Shown one piece after another: positions 1 through 6,583 of a DNA stretch of 41,658 nt. Each line of letters begins with the position of its first letter. The stretch's first letter is position 1. A program made the position numbers and the translations under genes. The DNA is taken from assembly GCA_026461075.1 (NCBI GenBank), contig JAPJNH010000065.1:1-41658 (forward strand), given 5' to 3'. Below the pieces are notes generated by a model that worked only from the letters and a program-made list of their open reading frames with translations, did not search any database and was not told where the DNA came from. The DNA comes from Chitinophagales bacterium. GTDB taxonomy: Bacteria; Bacteroidota; Bacteroidia; Chitinophagales; CAIODY01.

Positions 1-2284
1 CGCTCAAATGAACTTCAGTACCCTTTGCAACAGCATTTGACGGAGATGCAGCTGCTGAACGCGCACCGGTTTGGGCGGCTGTAATGGTATTTATTTGATC
101 TTGTAAGGACTTATTAGTTGAATCTAGGCTTTTAATGGCTGAAATCAATACAGGAATTAATTCTAGGTAATTAAGGCCTTTTACATCATAGGCTGCTGTG
201 ATGATATTCCCAACACTGTCTATTGTTGCGGGATGATGAATTAAACGAACTGCACTTGGGATCACTCTTTCAACTTCTTGGGCAAATAAGCCTATTTGTG
301 GTTGACTGTTAAGTCCAAGAGATGGGTAGTTTGCTGAATCTAAGGTATAAGTTTTCGGATGTAATTGTGCTAATATGTGAAGTGAAGAATCGCTACTCAA
401 ATTGACAACACTTGTTTTAACGATGGAATCCGATACTTGAAAAAATCCAGCCGTTGTACCAATATTACCATTGAAATATCCTGCCCAAGAGTTTGTTTGT
501 GAAGCTGCCTCACCATAAACACCTGCGAATAAACCCATAAGGCTACCAGATTGATTATTAGAGGAGTTCTCAACACCGCCATAAACCCCTATGTGCGCAC
601 CATATAAATTTAAACCTGAATTTAAAAAATGTGCATTATTCATGGTGTTGAAAGCACCGCTCTGATCATCATAGGTCATAAATAAACCCCCAACTGAAGT
701 GAGAGTGTTTACAATTACATTACCTGTTTTAATACTTTGAGCGGCAACACCATGCACACCGACATTCATTGTATTACTATGCGCGATGCCTAAGACACCA
801 TCACCTTGAATATCTGATCCTGTTGCCATACCTAGAACTCCTGTTCCGTACTGATTAAGCATACCCAAATACGGCCTTGTTTCACTCAATGTACCTATAT
901 TATAAACTCTATTACCTAATGCAATGCTGTGCGTACCTATATTACGACTTTGGTTAATGCTAGGACTTGGGACTCCCATTGGCAGATAGTTATTAGATAC
1001 ATTATTCTCAACTAAAACGCCGACCATATCGGTGGTGCCTGCTAAATCATAATAATTTCCGGCATGCACAAATCGACCCGCATAGGCATTCGAATAGAAC
1101 GGGGTAATTGGACTAGCTGTATTGTTTGTATAATTATACACATCCAATTTAGCTTGTAAAGGAGTACCGCAAGTATAGCCTATACCAAGGTCGGCAGGAT
1201 TATTGGCACTCATATCCGATTGGCCACTCATATACATACTGTTTTGTATGTTAGGATTCGAAGGATCTACAAATGGAATCTCCCAATCTGTATTTAATGG
1301 AACAGGACTGCTATTGCATGGATTTCCTAAGGAAGCACCTGCAGATCCGCCTACTTGGTCGGGAACTAAAATCACATCACCATTTGCATCAACGGATAAA
1401 GCCAATCCATTGGATGATTGAGGTGTACTGGAAGATGTTAATTGACGAAAACGCAAGCCACTCCCGAAATTGATATTGTCATTAATTTCTAACTTATTCT
1501 GTGGTCCAAGAAGATTATTAGATAATCCAATTCCAACATTAATAAAATTGCTACCTAAAATCATTGTATTTCTTGTTGGTGCAATACAACCATACCCTAT
1601 TGCATTAGAATTACTAGCACCAACACTAGCATTGGCACCTAAAACCACGGTACGATGAATACTATCAACAGTAATATCTGCATTAGCCCCTAAGATGGTA
1701 TTAAAATTTCCACTCTTATTTGTTTGACCACTCTTAGCCCCCAAGAAGCTATTACTATTACCAAAAACACCTGGCGCAGTAGTGGTGGTATTCAAACCAG
1801 ACTGAGAACCAATGAAGGTGTTAAAGTCTCCAAGAATATCATTTCTCCCTGCGTTATACCCCAAATACGTGTCATCTGCTCCATTACACGTAGCACCAGC
1901 ATTATTCCCGACAAAGGTTAAACGATTCATGCCCCATGCCGCACCTGCCCCCCTACCAACAAATACACTAGAGGAATTTCCGCCGCCACCATACGACAAA
2001 ATACGGCTCCCTCCCAAACTATAATATTGTGTAGCATTAACCAAATCAAGAATACCGAATGCATCGAGCACCATATGTTTGCTACCTGATGTAAAAAAGT
2101 TGATCGGCTGGTTTAAAGTAGTTTTAATATCCAATGCAGGATTACCAAGTGTACCATCCCAACCTAAATATGGGGTTAAGCTAGTTCCAGCATTATTACT
2201 TAAAATAGAAGCCTGAGGAAAAGATTTTAAAAAGAAAAAAAGAGCTATAACTAAGCTAAGACAGAACCTAAAAAGAGTTTTCAT
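1..2284 (-). CDS. Surface fibre protein with YadA-like head repeats and S74 chaperone domain (partial, C-terminus off left edge)
   Basis: The minus-strand frame is open from an ATG at 2284 to base 1 with no stop, giving 761 codons; the C-terminus lies outside the window. A hydrophobic N-terminus ending near SFPQAS suggests Sec export. Residues about 110-230 hold repeated short motifs such as TYLGYNAG, TFIGSQSG, SFLGAKSG and TILGANA, typical of YadA-like trimeric heads and tail fibres. Near the end a Ser-Asp pair (S618, D619; SDSIVK) begins an S74 / endosialidase-chaperone-like domain, with PKTYTLD, QIGLFAQEVE and LNYLELIPVL, followed by a probable coiled coil (SAIKSLDSTNKSLQDQI). In this family the domain trimerises the fibre and may cleave itself off. 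The frame starts 9 bases after the stop of the T9SS-sorted gene, so the two are probably co-transcribed. Function as adhesin or surface fibre is inferred; whether a sorting domain follows cannot be seen. Confidence 0.85.
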   Translation of the reverse strand, partial: MKTLFRFCLSLVIALFFFLKSFPQASILSNNAGTSLTPYLGWDGTLGNPALDIKTTLNQPINFFTSGSKHMVLDAFGILDLVNATQYYSLGGSRILSYGGGGNSSSVFVGRGAGAAWGMNRLTFVGNNAGATCNGADDTYLGYNAGRNDILGDFNTFIGSQSGLNTTTTAPGVFGNSNSFLGAKSGQTNKSGNFNTILGANADITVDSIHRTVVLGANASVGASNSNAIGYGCIAPTRNTMILGSNFINVGIGLSNNLLGPQNKLEINDNINFGSGLRFRQLTSSSTPQSSNGLALSVDANGDVILVPDQVGGSAGASLGNPCNSSPVPLNTDWEIPFVDPSNPNIQNSMYMSGQSDMSANNPADLGIGYTCGTPLQAKLDVYNYTNNTASPITPFYSNAYAGRFVHAGNYYDLAGTTDMVGVLVENNVSNNYLPMGVPSPSINQSRNIGTHSIALGNRVYNIGTLSETRPYLGMLNQYGTGVLGMATGSDIQGDGVLGIAHSNTMNVGVHGVAAQSIKTGNVIVNTLTSVGGLFMTYDDQSGAFNTMNNAHFLNSGLNLYGAHIGVYGGVENSSNNQSGSLMGLFAGVYGEAASQTNSWAGYFNGNIGTTAGFFQVSDSIVKTSVVNLSSDSSLHILAQLHPKTYTLDSANYPSLGLNSQPQIGLFAQEVERVIPSAVRLIHHPATIDSVGNIITAAYDVKGLNYLELIPVLISAIKSLDSTNKSLQDQINTITAAQTGARSAAASPSNAVAKGTEVHLS

Positions 2285-2293
2285 AAAATTGAA

Positions 2294-3268
2294 TTAAATT
2301 TTAATAATTTGTTTAAAGTAAAATTGATTATCCAAGGAGTTTATTTTAAGAATATAATGTCCAGGAGGAATATCATCTAATTTATTAGAACATGCTTGTT
2401 TGCCATATCCTTCTAAGACTTTAATCAAAAATCCAAGACTAGACCAAATCTCAATTTTTTTTATACCATAGTTTGCTGAAATAAATAAGTCATTAGCAAC
2501 TGGATTTGGATAAATATTGGTTCGTTCATTTTGTTGCTCCATTCCATCAGCTTGATATGTAGTGTCCAAAATCACACTTATATCATCGAAAAAGTTACCT
2601 GAAATTATCGTTCGAGAATCAAACAATGTATGAATACTATCATAAAAATTTCCAAGGTATAAATATTCATAGGCAGAATCTGCTATAAAATATTTTTGAA
2701 AAAGGGTCCAATTCATCGTATCTCTATTAATTGAATCGGCTGATACATGGGCAAAATGGGGATTGTTTCCATAATAAAAAGTAGAGTCTCCAGCTGTAAA
2801 ATCATGCTTTTTGGTGCTAAATAATATCCCTTGATCATTTGAGCATGTGAGGTAATTGGGAAAAGTATATGCGTTATAATAAAAAGACACCAAATAACGT
2901 TTGCCAATTTCTAAATCTGAATTCAACTTGCAACCTATAATTTCACGATAATGATAGGCGATATTAGCATATGCACGCCTATCAACCTCAAAAGCTAAAT
3001 GCGCATAATTTGAACCTGAGTGTGGGTATTGAAAATAAATGAAACTTTGATGATTAAAATTAGGAGGGGCACAATTACTACACGACGCATTAGCAAAATC
3101 TGGAGTTGCTACCGCTATAAACCAATTTGCAACTTGATTAAAGTTATTCATACAACCCATGCTACAAAAGCTAGTATCCTCAAAACTGGGATTAGGTACT
3201 AAATTTTGCTGTGCCTGCACGGCTCGCGTAAAAAGAAGGGTGAAGATTAGTAGGTAGAAATGTTTCAT
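2294..3268 (-). CDS. Secreted protein with type IX secretion C-terminal sorting domain
   Basis: The product is 324 residues from the ATG at 3268. The frame stays open upstream to 3316, but that would add a hydrophobic leader before the real signal peptide (MKHFYLLIFTLLF, ending near VQAQQ), and a perfect -7 box at 3293-3300 lies between the two starts. The mature N-terminus begins NLVPNPSFED, a motif common at the start of secreted Bacteroidota proteins with a carbohydrate-binding-like jelly roll. Several cysteines near the start (CSMGCMNN, CSNC) suggest disulfides. The last 75 or so residues, from TNIYPNPV through GHYILKI to KQIIKI, form a type A T9SS sorting domain, so the protein should be exported through the outer membrane and anchored or released. 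Its ligand is unknown. It precedes the S74 fibre gene by 9 bases and may be delivered with it (inference). Confidence 0.85.
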   Translation of the reverse strand: MKHFYLLIFTLLFTRAVQAQQNLVPNPSFEDTSFCSMGCMNNFNQVANWFIAVATPDFANASCSNCAPPNFNHQSFIYFQYPHSGSNYAHLAFEVDRRAYANIAYHYREIIGCKLNSDLEIGKRYLVSFYYNAYTFPNYLTCSNDQGILFSTKKHDFTAGDSTFYYGNNPHFAHVSADSINRDTMNWTLFQKYFIADSAYEYLYLGNFYDSIHTLFDSRTIISGNFFDDISVILDTTYQADGMEQQNERTNIYPNPVANDLFISANYGIKKIEIWSSLGFLIKVLEGYGKQACSNKLDDIPPGHYILKINSLDNQFYFKQIIKI

Positions 3269-3292
3269 AGTGCTATCACATTTAAATAATAG

Positions 3293-3300
3293 CAAATATA
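3293..3300 (-). promoter_or_regulatory. -7 promoter box of the T9SS protein / fibre unit
   Basis: On the minus strand the bases read TATATTTG, a perfect match to the Bacteroidota -7 consensus TAnnTTTG, 24 bases before the ATG at 3268. No clear TTTG -33 element is found 19-21 bases upstream, so the call rests on the -7 box and its position. Confidence 0.45.
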
Positions 3301-3327
3301 AACATAAAAAAAACACATTAAAAGAAA

Positions 3328-3354
3328 AAAAATACCCCTGTAAGGGGTATTTTT
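3328..3354. terminator. Hairpin with A- and T-tracts between divergent genes
   Basis: CCCC at 3335-3338 pairs with GGGG at 3344-3347, and the stem continues through AT pairs to about 12 bp, with A-rich sequence on the left and T-rich on the right. It has the form of a bidirectional intrinsic terminator but lies upstream of both flanking genes (minus 3268, plus 3443). It may insulate the two units, or be left from a lost gene. Confidence 0.55.
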
Positions 3355-3442
3355 AATTCAGCGTATTAACTATGTCAAATTACGAGGCATTAATTTCAAA
3401 AAATGCATCAAAAAACACAGAAAAGAACGTAATTTCGCCACA

Positions 3443-4198
3443 ATGAAAACGAGCTGGACACAACGTATTTTAATGCAGATCCCCAACCTAATTACCTTGG
3501 GTAATCTTTTCTGCGGGGTCTATGCAATCGTACTTTTGTTCGGAGAGAAAATTCACTGGGCTTGTATGCTTGTTTTCATAGCAGCCCTCCTCGATTTCTT
3601 AGATGGTTTCGCCGCGAAATTGCTTAACGCTAAATCACCCATGGGTGGGCAGCTCGACTCCCTAGCGGATGTCGTTACTTTCGGCGTAGTGCCAGGTATC
3701 ATCATGTACCAATTATTAGCCTATGCGTATCAGTTGAAAGACAATGCCATCGGCTCCAACAACGCATGGTTTGCCATCGCATTTATCCTGCCTCTTGCTT
3801 CGGCATGGCGCTTGGCGCGTTACAACATCACAGAAGCGCCGGCAGACGGACGTTTCTTCGGTTTACCCACACCTATGATGGGCCTAACCGTAGCTTGCCT
3901 ACCAATGACCCTATTCATGAACAACCCAATCATCAACGATTGGATTCTTCGACCTTGGATCCTACATTCCATTATCTTAGTATTAGCTTGGCTAATGATT
4001 TCCAAAGTGCCGATGATGAATTTGAAACCAGCTAAATGGACCATCGCTGGTAACGAATTACGCCTTTTACTAATCGTCCTTGCGGTAGCTGCTGCCATCT
4101 TTTTGCAATACGCCGCAGGTCCTATTATCTTAGTTTTGTACATCGGTTTATCCGCTTTACAGAACAAACCTGTTTTAGAAAATAACAATACGAACTAA
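3443..4198 (+). CDS. pssA: CDP-diacylglycerol--serine O-phosphatidyltransferase
   Basis: This 251-residue integral membrane enzyme transfers phosphatidyl from CDP-diacylglycerol to L-serine, the step leading to phosphatidylserine and, after decarboxylation, phosphatidylethanolamine. The CDP-alcohol phosphatidyltransferase motif is visible: D51, D54, G55, A58, then K59 in place of the usual Arg, G68, D72 and D76, with correct spacings. Hydrophobic helices flank it and fill the C-terminal half. The N-terminal stretch QIPNLITLGNLFCG is typical of Bacteroidota PssA. Five bases before the ATG lies TAATTTCG, one mismatch from the -7 consensus, suggesting a very short leader. The gene heads a tight plus-strand operon, with purS one base after its stop. 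The family is near certain; PssA rather than another CDP-alcohol enzyme is judged from overall similarity. Confidence 0.92.
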   Translation: MKTSWTQRILMQIPNLITLGNLFCGVYAIVLLFGEKIHWACMLVFIAALLDFLDGFAAKLLNAKSPMGGQLDSLADVVTFGVVPGIIMYQLLAYAYQLKDNAIGSNNAWFAIAFILPLASAWRLARYNITEAPADGRFFGLPTPMMGLTVACLPMTLFMNNPIINDWILRPWILHSIILVLAWLMISKVPMMNLKPAKWTIAGNELRLLLIVLAVAAAIFLQYAAGPIILVLYIGLSALQNKPVLENNNTN

Positions 4199-4199
4199 T

Positions 4200-4457
4200 A
4201 TGAAATTTATCGCCGACATTAAAGTGATGCCTTTGAAAGAGTTGTTAGATCCTCAAGGGAAAGCTGTATTAAATGGATTGAAGAACATGAGTTTCCCGCA
4301 AATCAAGAATGTGCGCATTGGAAAACATATTCAATTGGAGATCGAAGCACGTGACGCACAAGAGGCGAACGCAAAGACACAAGCGGCTTGCAAGCAATTA
4401 TTGGCAAACCCTGTGATGGAATATTTCGAATTCACGCTTTCTGGCTCTGGTATCTAA
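4200..4457 (+). CDS. purS: Phosphoribosylformylglycinamidine synthase subunit PurS
   Basis: This is an 85-residue protein of the size and pattern of PurS, the small dimeric subunit that bridges PurL and PurQ and channels ammonia in step four of purine synthesis. Features are the opening strand KFIADIKVMPL, the segment LDPQGKAVLNGLKNM, then IKNVRIGKHIQLEIEA and a final helix-strand ending in MEYFEFTL. These match the PurS fold and its conserved LDPQG-type and G-K-type motifs. No purL or purQ gene is in the window, so the partners must be encoded elsewhere. It starts one base after the pssA stop and is followed by rsmI after six bases, so expression is almost certainly shared. Confidence 0.9.
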   Translation: MKFIADIKVMPLKELLDPQGKAVLNGLKNMSFPQIKNVRIGKHIQLEIEARDAQEANAKTQAACKQLLANPVMEYFEFTLSGSGI

Positions 4458-4463
4458 TTAAAG

Positions 4464-5144
4464 ATGGAGCCGGCAACGCTTTATATCGTTCCAACGCCTA
4501 TCGGCAACTTGGAGGATATCACCTTGCGCGCCTTAAAGGTGCTGAAGGAGGTCGACACCATTCTGTGTGAAGACACGCGCACTAGCTCCTATTTATTGAA
4601 GCATTACGAAATCACGCGCCCGCTACAGGCCTATCACCAACACAACGAACATAAGGTTACGCAGCAGTTGGTGGAGCGTTTGTCGGCAGGAGAAAAAATG
4701 GCGATGATTAGTGATGCGGGCACCCCGGGCATTTCCGATGCTGCTTTTTTATTAATCCGCGCCTGCCATGTGGCGGGTGTTAAAGTAGTTTGCCTCCCTG
4801 GCGCTACAGCACTGATCCCCGCATTAGTTGCTACAGGATTCCCCACCGACCGATTTACATTTGAAGGCTTTTTGCCGCATAAAAAAGGAAGGCAAACACG
4901 CATTAAAGCCATCAGCCAGTCTGATTGCAGCGTAGTGATGTATGAGAGTCCGCACCGTTTGGTAAAACTCATTGATGAGTTTATCGAATTCGCTGGTCCG
5001 GAACGCATCGCTGCCGTAAGCCGTGAGCTTACCAAGCATTTTGAAGAAAACAAACGCGGCCCCCTAACGGAGCTCAAAGCGTATTACGAAAAACATCCCC
5101 CGAAAGGAGAGATCGTGTTTATTTTGATGGGAGAAAAACACTAA
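4464..5144 (+). CDS. rsmI: 16S rRNA (cytidine-1402-2'-O)-methyltransferase
   Basis: RsmI 2'-O-methylates C1402 in the decoding centre of 16S rRNA using S-adenosylmethionine. The 226-residue protein opens with LYIVPTPIGNLEDIT, followed by CEDTRTSSYLLKHY, the SAM-pocket segment ISDAGTPGISD, CLPGATALIPAL, FEGFLPHKKG and YESPHRL. All are hallmark motifs of the tetrapyrrole-methylase-fold RsmI family. It is shorter than the E. coli enzyme of about 286 residues because it ends soon after EIVFILMG; short forms are common in this phylum. It is the last gene of the pssA-purS-rsmI operon, and the 5145-5806 repeat array starts directly after its stop. Confidence 0.95.
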   Translation: MEPATLYIVPTPIGNLEDITLRALKVLKEVDTILCEDTRTSSYLLKHYEITRPLQAYHQHNEHKVTQQLVERLSAGEKMAMISDAGTPGISDAAFLLIRACHVAGVKVVCLPGATALIPALVATGFPTDRFTFEGFLPHKKGRQTRIKAISQSDCSVVMYESPHRLVKLIDEFIEFAGPERIAAVSRELTKHFEENKRGPLTELKAYYEKHPPKGEIVFILMGEKH

Positions 5145-5160
5145 TTTTTTTGAATTAAAA

Positions 5161-5257
5161 ATTAAAAATGAAGAATTAAGAATTGTTTAATGGTTCACTT
5201 TTCTAAGAACATGACAAAACCAATTCTTAATCTTTAATTCTTAATACTTAATTAAAA
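5161..5257. repeat. 97-bp palindromic repeat, copy A
   Basis: It begins ATTAAAAATGAAGAATTAAG and ends near CTTAATTAAAA. AAGAATTG on the left faces CAATTCTT on the right, so a transcript could fold into a long imperfect hairpin with a central loop of about 45-50 bases (TTTA...ATGACAAAAC). Copies B and C have the same 97-base length without indels. This copy lacks the 49-base upstream extension. Confidence 0.8.
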
Positions 5258-5330
5258 ATGGTTCCCCACTGCCCCATAGAAGGTAATGCGTCAAAATGGA
5301 GATTTGGTGTAGCGTAAAAGCGAAATCCCC

Positions 5331-5345
5331 GCTCACGAAGTGAGC
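5331..5345. repeat. Short perfect inverted repeat
   Basis: GCTCAC and GTGAGC are perfect reverse complements separated by GAA. It lies between repeat copies A and B. No function is assigned. Confidence 0.6.
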
Positions 5346-5408
5346 TTTGTTCGCTGGCGAAACCAAACGAACATTTTAGCATTAGATTCTTTAAGGGCGA
5401 TTTTTTAC

Positions 5409-5431
5409 TCCACTTTTTGGGAAAAAGTGGA
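5409..5431. repeat. Perfect inverted repeat, 10-bp arms
   Basis: TCCACTTTTT and AAAAAGTGGA are perfect reverse complements around GGG. It lies 26 bases before the 146-bp repeat copy B and is not followed by a T-tract, so it is not called a terminator. Confidence 0.65.
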
Positions 5432-5456
5432 AAAGAAGCTAAAGAAAGTTTACATA

Positions 5457-5602
5457 CACATTATTTTCAGATTCGTGAGACACGAACCTGTGGCAAGTAT
5501 TTTAAATTAAAAATGAAGAATTAAGAATTGTTTAACTGTCCACTTTTCCTAGGATATGACAAAACCAATTCTTAATCTTTAATCCTTAATCCTTAATTAA
5601 AA
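5457..5602. repeat. 146-bp repeat, copy B (contains the 97-bp element)
   Basis: The first 49 bases carry an inverted repeat around ATTCGTGAGACACGAAC (one mismatch in the arm), then GTGGCAAGTATTTTAA. The 97-bp palindromic element follows at 5506-5602. It aligns base for base, without indels, with 5656-5801. Confidence 0.82.
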
Positions 5603-5615
5603 AAAGGCCTTCAAC

Positions 5616-5652
5616 TTGGTTCGTCCCGAATGTTCGGGACCCCACGAACCAA
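5616..5652. repeat. Nested palindrome
   Basis: Outer arms TTGGTTCGT (5616-5624) and ACGAACCAA (5644-5652) enclose an inner hairpin CCCGAA / TTCGGG (5625-5638). The outer arm shares GGTTCGT with the small palindrome inside the 146-bp repeats, so the two are probably related. Confidence 0.7.
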
Positions 5653-5655
5653 TAA

Positions 5656-5801
5656 CACGTTATTTTCAGGTTCGTGAGACACGAACCTGTGGCAAGTATT
5701 TTAAATTAAAAATGAAGAATTAAGAATTGTTTAGCTATCCACTTTTCCCAGGACATGACAAAACCTATTCTTAATCTTTAATTCTTAATACTTAATTCAA
5801 A
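5656..5801. repeat. 146-bp repeat, copy C (contains the 97-bp element)
   Basis: This is the second full copy. Its small palindrome is perfect here: AGGTTCGTG, spacer AGA, CACGAACCT at 5668-5688. The 97-bp element occupies 5705-5801 and runs straight into the terminator shared by rsmI and the ribosomal-protein unit. Confidence 0.82.
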
Positions 5802-5834
5802 AAAAAGGCCTCGCAATTTGCGAGGCCTTTTTTT
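5800..5834. terminator. Bidirectional intrinsic terminator
   Basis: GGCCTCGC and GCGAGGCC form a perfect GC-rich stem around AATTT (5807-5827), flanked by an A-tract on the left and a T-tract on the right. It can end the pssA-purS-rsmI transcript on plus and the rpmB-rpmG-DUF4295 transcript on minus, whose last stop lies four bases away. Confidence 0.88.
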
Positions 5835-5837
5835 AAC

Positions 5838-6005
5838 TTATCCTTTCAAGTGATCAGCTAGGTTATCTTTATGAACCATTGCTTCTTTGAACACATAAGC
5901 ACCAGACTTAGGTGAACGTTCACACTTAATAACTTTAGTGTAGGCCTTGGCATTCGGATCGATCGAACCTTTGGCCTTAATTGCGGTTTTTGCTTGCTTA
6001 GCCAT
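5838..6005 (-). CDS. DUF4295 small basic protein
   Basis: This is a 55-residue basic protein starting MAKQAKTAIKAKGS, with a core YTKVIKCERSPKSGAYVFKE followed by a short acidic-basic tail. The core matches the DUF4295 family, a Bacteroidota-specific small protein encoded beside rpmB and rpmG and thought to be ribosome-associated. The location here, eight bases after the rpmG stop, fits exactly. In many relatives ftsY follows; here the terminator at 5800-5834 comes next instead. The molecular role is not established. Confidence 0.85.
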   Translation of the reverse strand: MAKQAKTAIKAKGSIDPNAKAYTKVIKCERSPKSGAYVFKEAMVHKDNLADHLKG

Positions 6006-6013
6006 ACTACTAT

Positions 6014-6196
6014 TTATTTAATTTCTTTATGAATGGTGTATTTGCGCAAAATTGCGTTGAACTTACGCAACTCAATACGCTCTGGATTGTTTTTCTTGTT
6101 CTTAGTGGTGATGTAACGGCTTGTACCCGCTGCTCCACTTGACTTATGTTCGCTGCATTCTAAGATAACTTGAACGCGATTTCCTTTCTTTGCCAT
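6014..6196 (-). CDS. rpmG: 50S ribosomal protein L33
   Basis: This 60-residue protein has the L33 pattern: a basic N-terminus [18 protein letters not shown], the segment [21 protein letters not shown] and a final [12 protein letters not shown]. It has a single Cys (ECSEH) and no CxxC pairs, so it is the zinc-free type. It belongs to the large ribosomal subunit near the E site. It sits 21 bases after rpmB in the same minus-strand unit. Confidence 0.95.
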   Translation of the reverse strand: MAKKGNRVQVILECSEHKSSGAAGTSRYITTKNKKNNPERIELRKFNAILRKYTIHKEIK

Positions 6197-6217
6197 TATC
6201 GTGTGCTGATTTTAGAT

Positions 6218-6451
6218 TTAGCGCATTTCCTTCTCTTGAATCTCCTTCAAGTATTGGTAAATACCTTTTTTGTTAATGTTACGGATAGCTGCTGCTGAAA
6301 CGCGCAACTCAATCCATTGATTGAATTCAGGAACGAAGAACTTCTTGCGTTGTAAATTCGGCAAGAAACGACGCTTCGTCTTGATATTGGAGTGCGACAC
6401 ATTGTGTCCGTACATTGGTCGCTTTCCGGTTAAGTCACATACTCGTGCCAT
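6218..6451 (-). CDS. rpmB: 50S ribosomal protein L28
   Basis: The 77-residue product from the ATG at 6451 begins [20 protein letters not shown], the standard L28 start, followed by [19 protein letters not shown] and [17 protein letters not shown]. The frame stays open upstream to 6571, but the extra 40 residues have no family match and a good promoter sits at 6486-6517, so the internal ATG is chosen. It is the first gene of the rpmB-rpmG-DUF4295 unit. Confidence 0.95.
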   Translation of the reverse strand: MARVCDLTGKRPMYGHNVSHSNIKTKRRFLPNLQRKKFFVPEFNQWIELRVSAAAIRNINKKGIYQYLKEIQEKEMR

Positions 6452-6485
6452 GATACTTAAAGGCTTTATTTTATTATCGGGAGCG

Positions 6486-6517
6486 CAAATATCAAAAATT
6501 CTTCTCTTAAAAACAAA
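6486..6517 (-). promoter_or_regulatory. Promoter of the rpmB operon
   Basis: On the minus strand TTTG (6514-6517), a 20-base spacer and GATATTTG (6486-6493) match the Bacteroidota -33 (TTTG) and -7 (TAnnTTTG) elements with one mismatch. The -7 box ends 34 bases before the rpmB ATG, leaving a leader of roughly 25-30 bases. Confidence 0.65.
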
Positions 6518-6583
6518 CTTTTTCACTTTTATTTTAAAACAAAAGCGAAAATCTTTAATTTCAGGAAGCAAAACCTCTGCAGT

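Larger units (their letters stand above)
5145..5806. other. Gene-free, palindrome-rich convergent intergenic region
   Basis: No believable reading frame exists here. In order it holds a 97-bp palindromic element (5161-5257), a unit with two perfect small inverted repeats (5331-5345 and 5409-5431), a 146-bp repeat (5457-5602), a nested palindrome (5616-5652), a second 146-bp repeat (5656-5801) and a terminator. It lies between the convergent 3' ends of rsmI and the DUF4295 gene, where no promoter is expected. Such placement is typical of REP- or MITE-like elements. Confidence 0.75.

Noticed and set aside
1203-2024. Short plus-strand frames opposite the fibre gene
   Set aside because: They lie antisense to the long minus-strand frame, have no family features and reflect its glycine- and asparagine-rich codons.
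3820-4188. 122-residue minus-strand frame inside pssA
   Set aside because: Antisense shadow of a confidently identified gene; no start signal or domain.
5616-5690. GGTTCG-containing palindromes resembling tRNA T-arms
   Set aside because: No acceptor stem, anticodon arm or CCA end can be built around them; they belong to the repeat family.
5161-5801. Possible CRISPR array
   Set aside because: Only three copies, 97-146 bases long with irregular spacing (345 and 199 bases), and no cas genes.
6452-6571. N-terminal extension of L28
   Set aside because: The extension has no family match and overlaps the rpmB promoter; L28 starts at [12 protein letters not shown].
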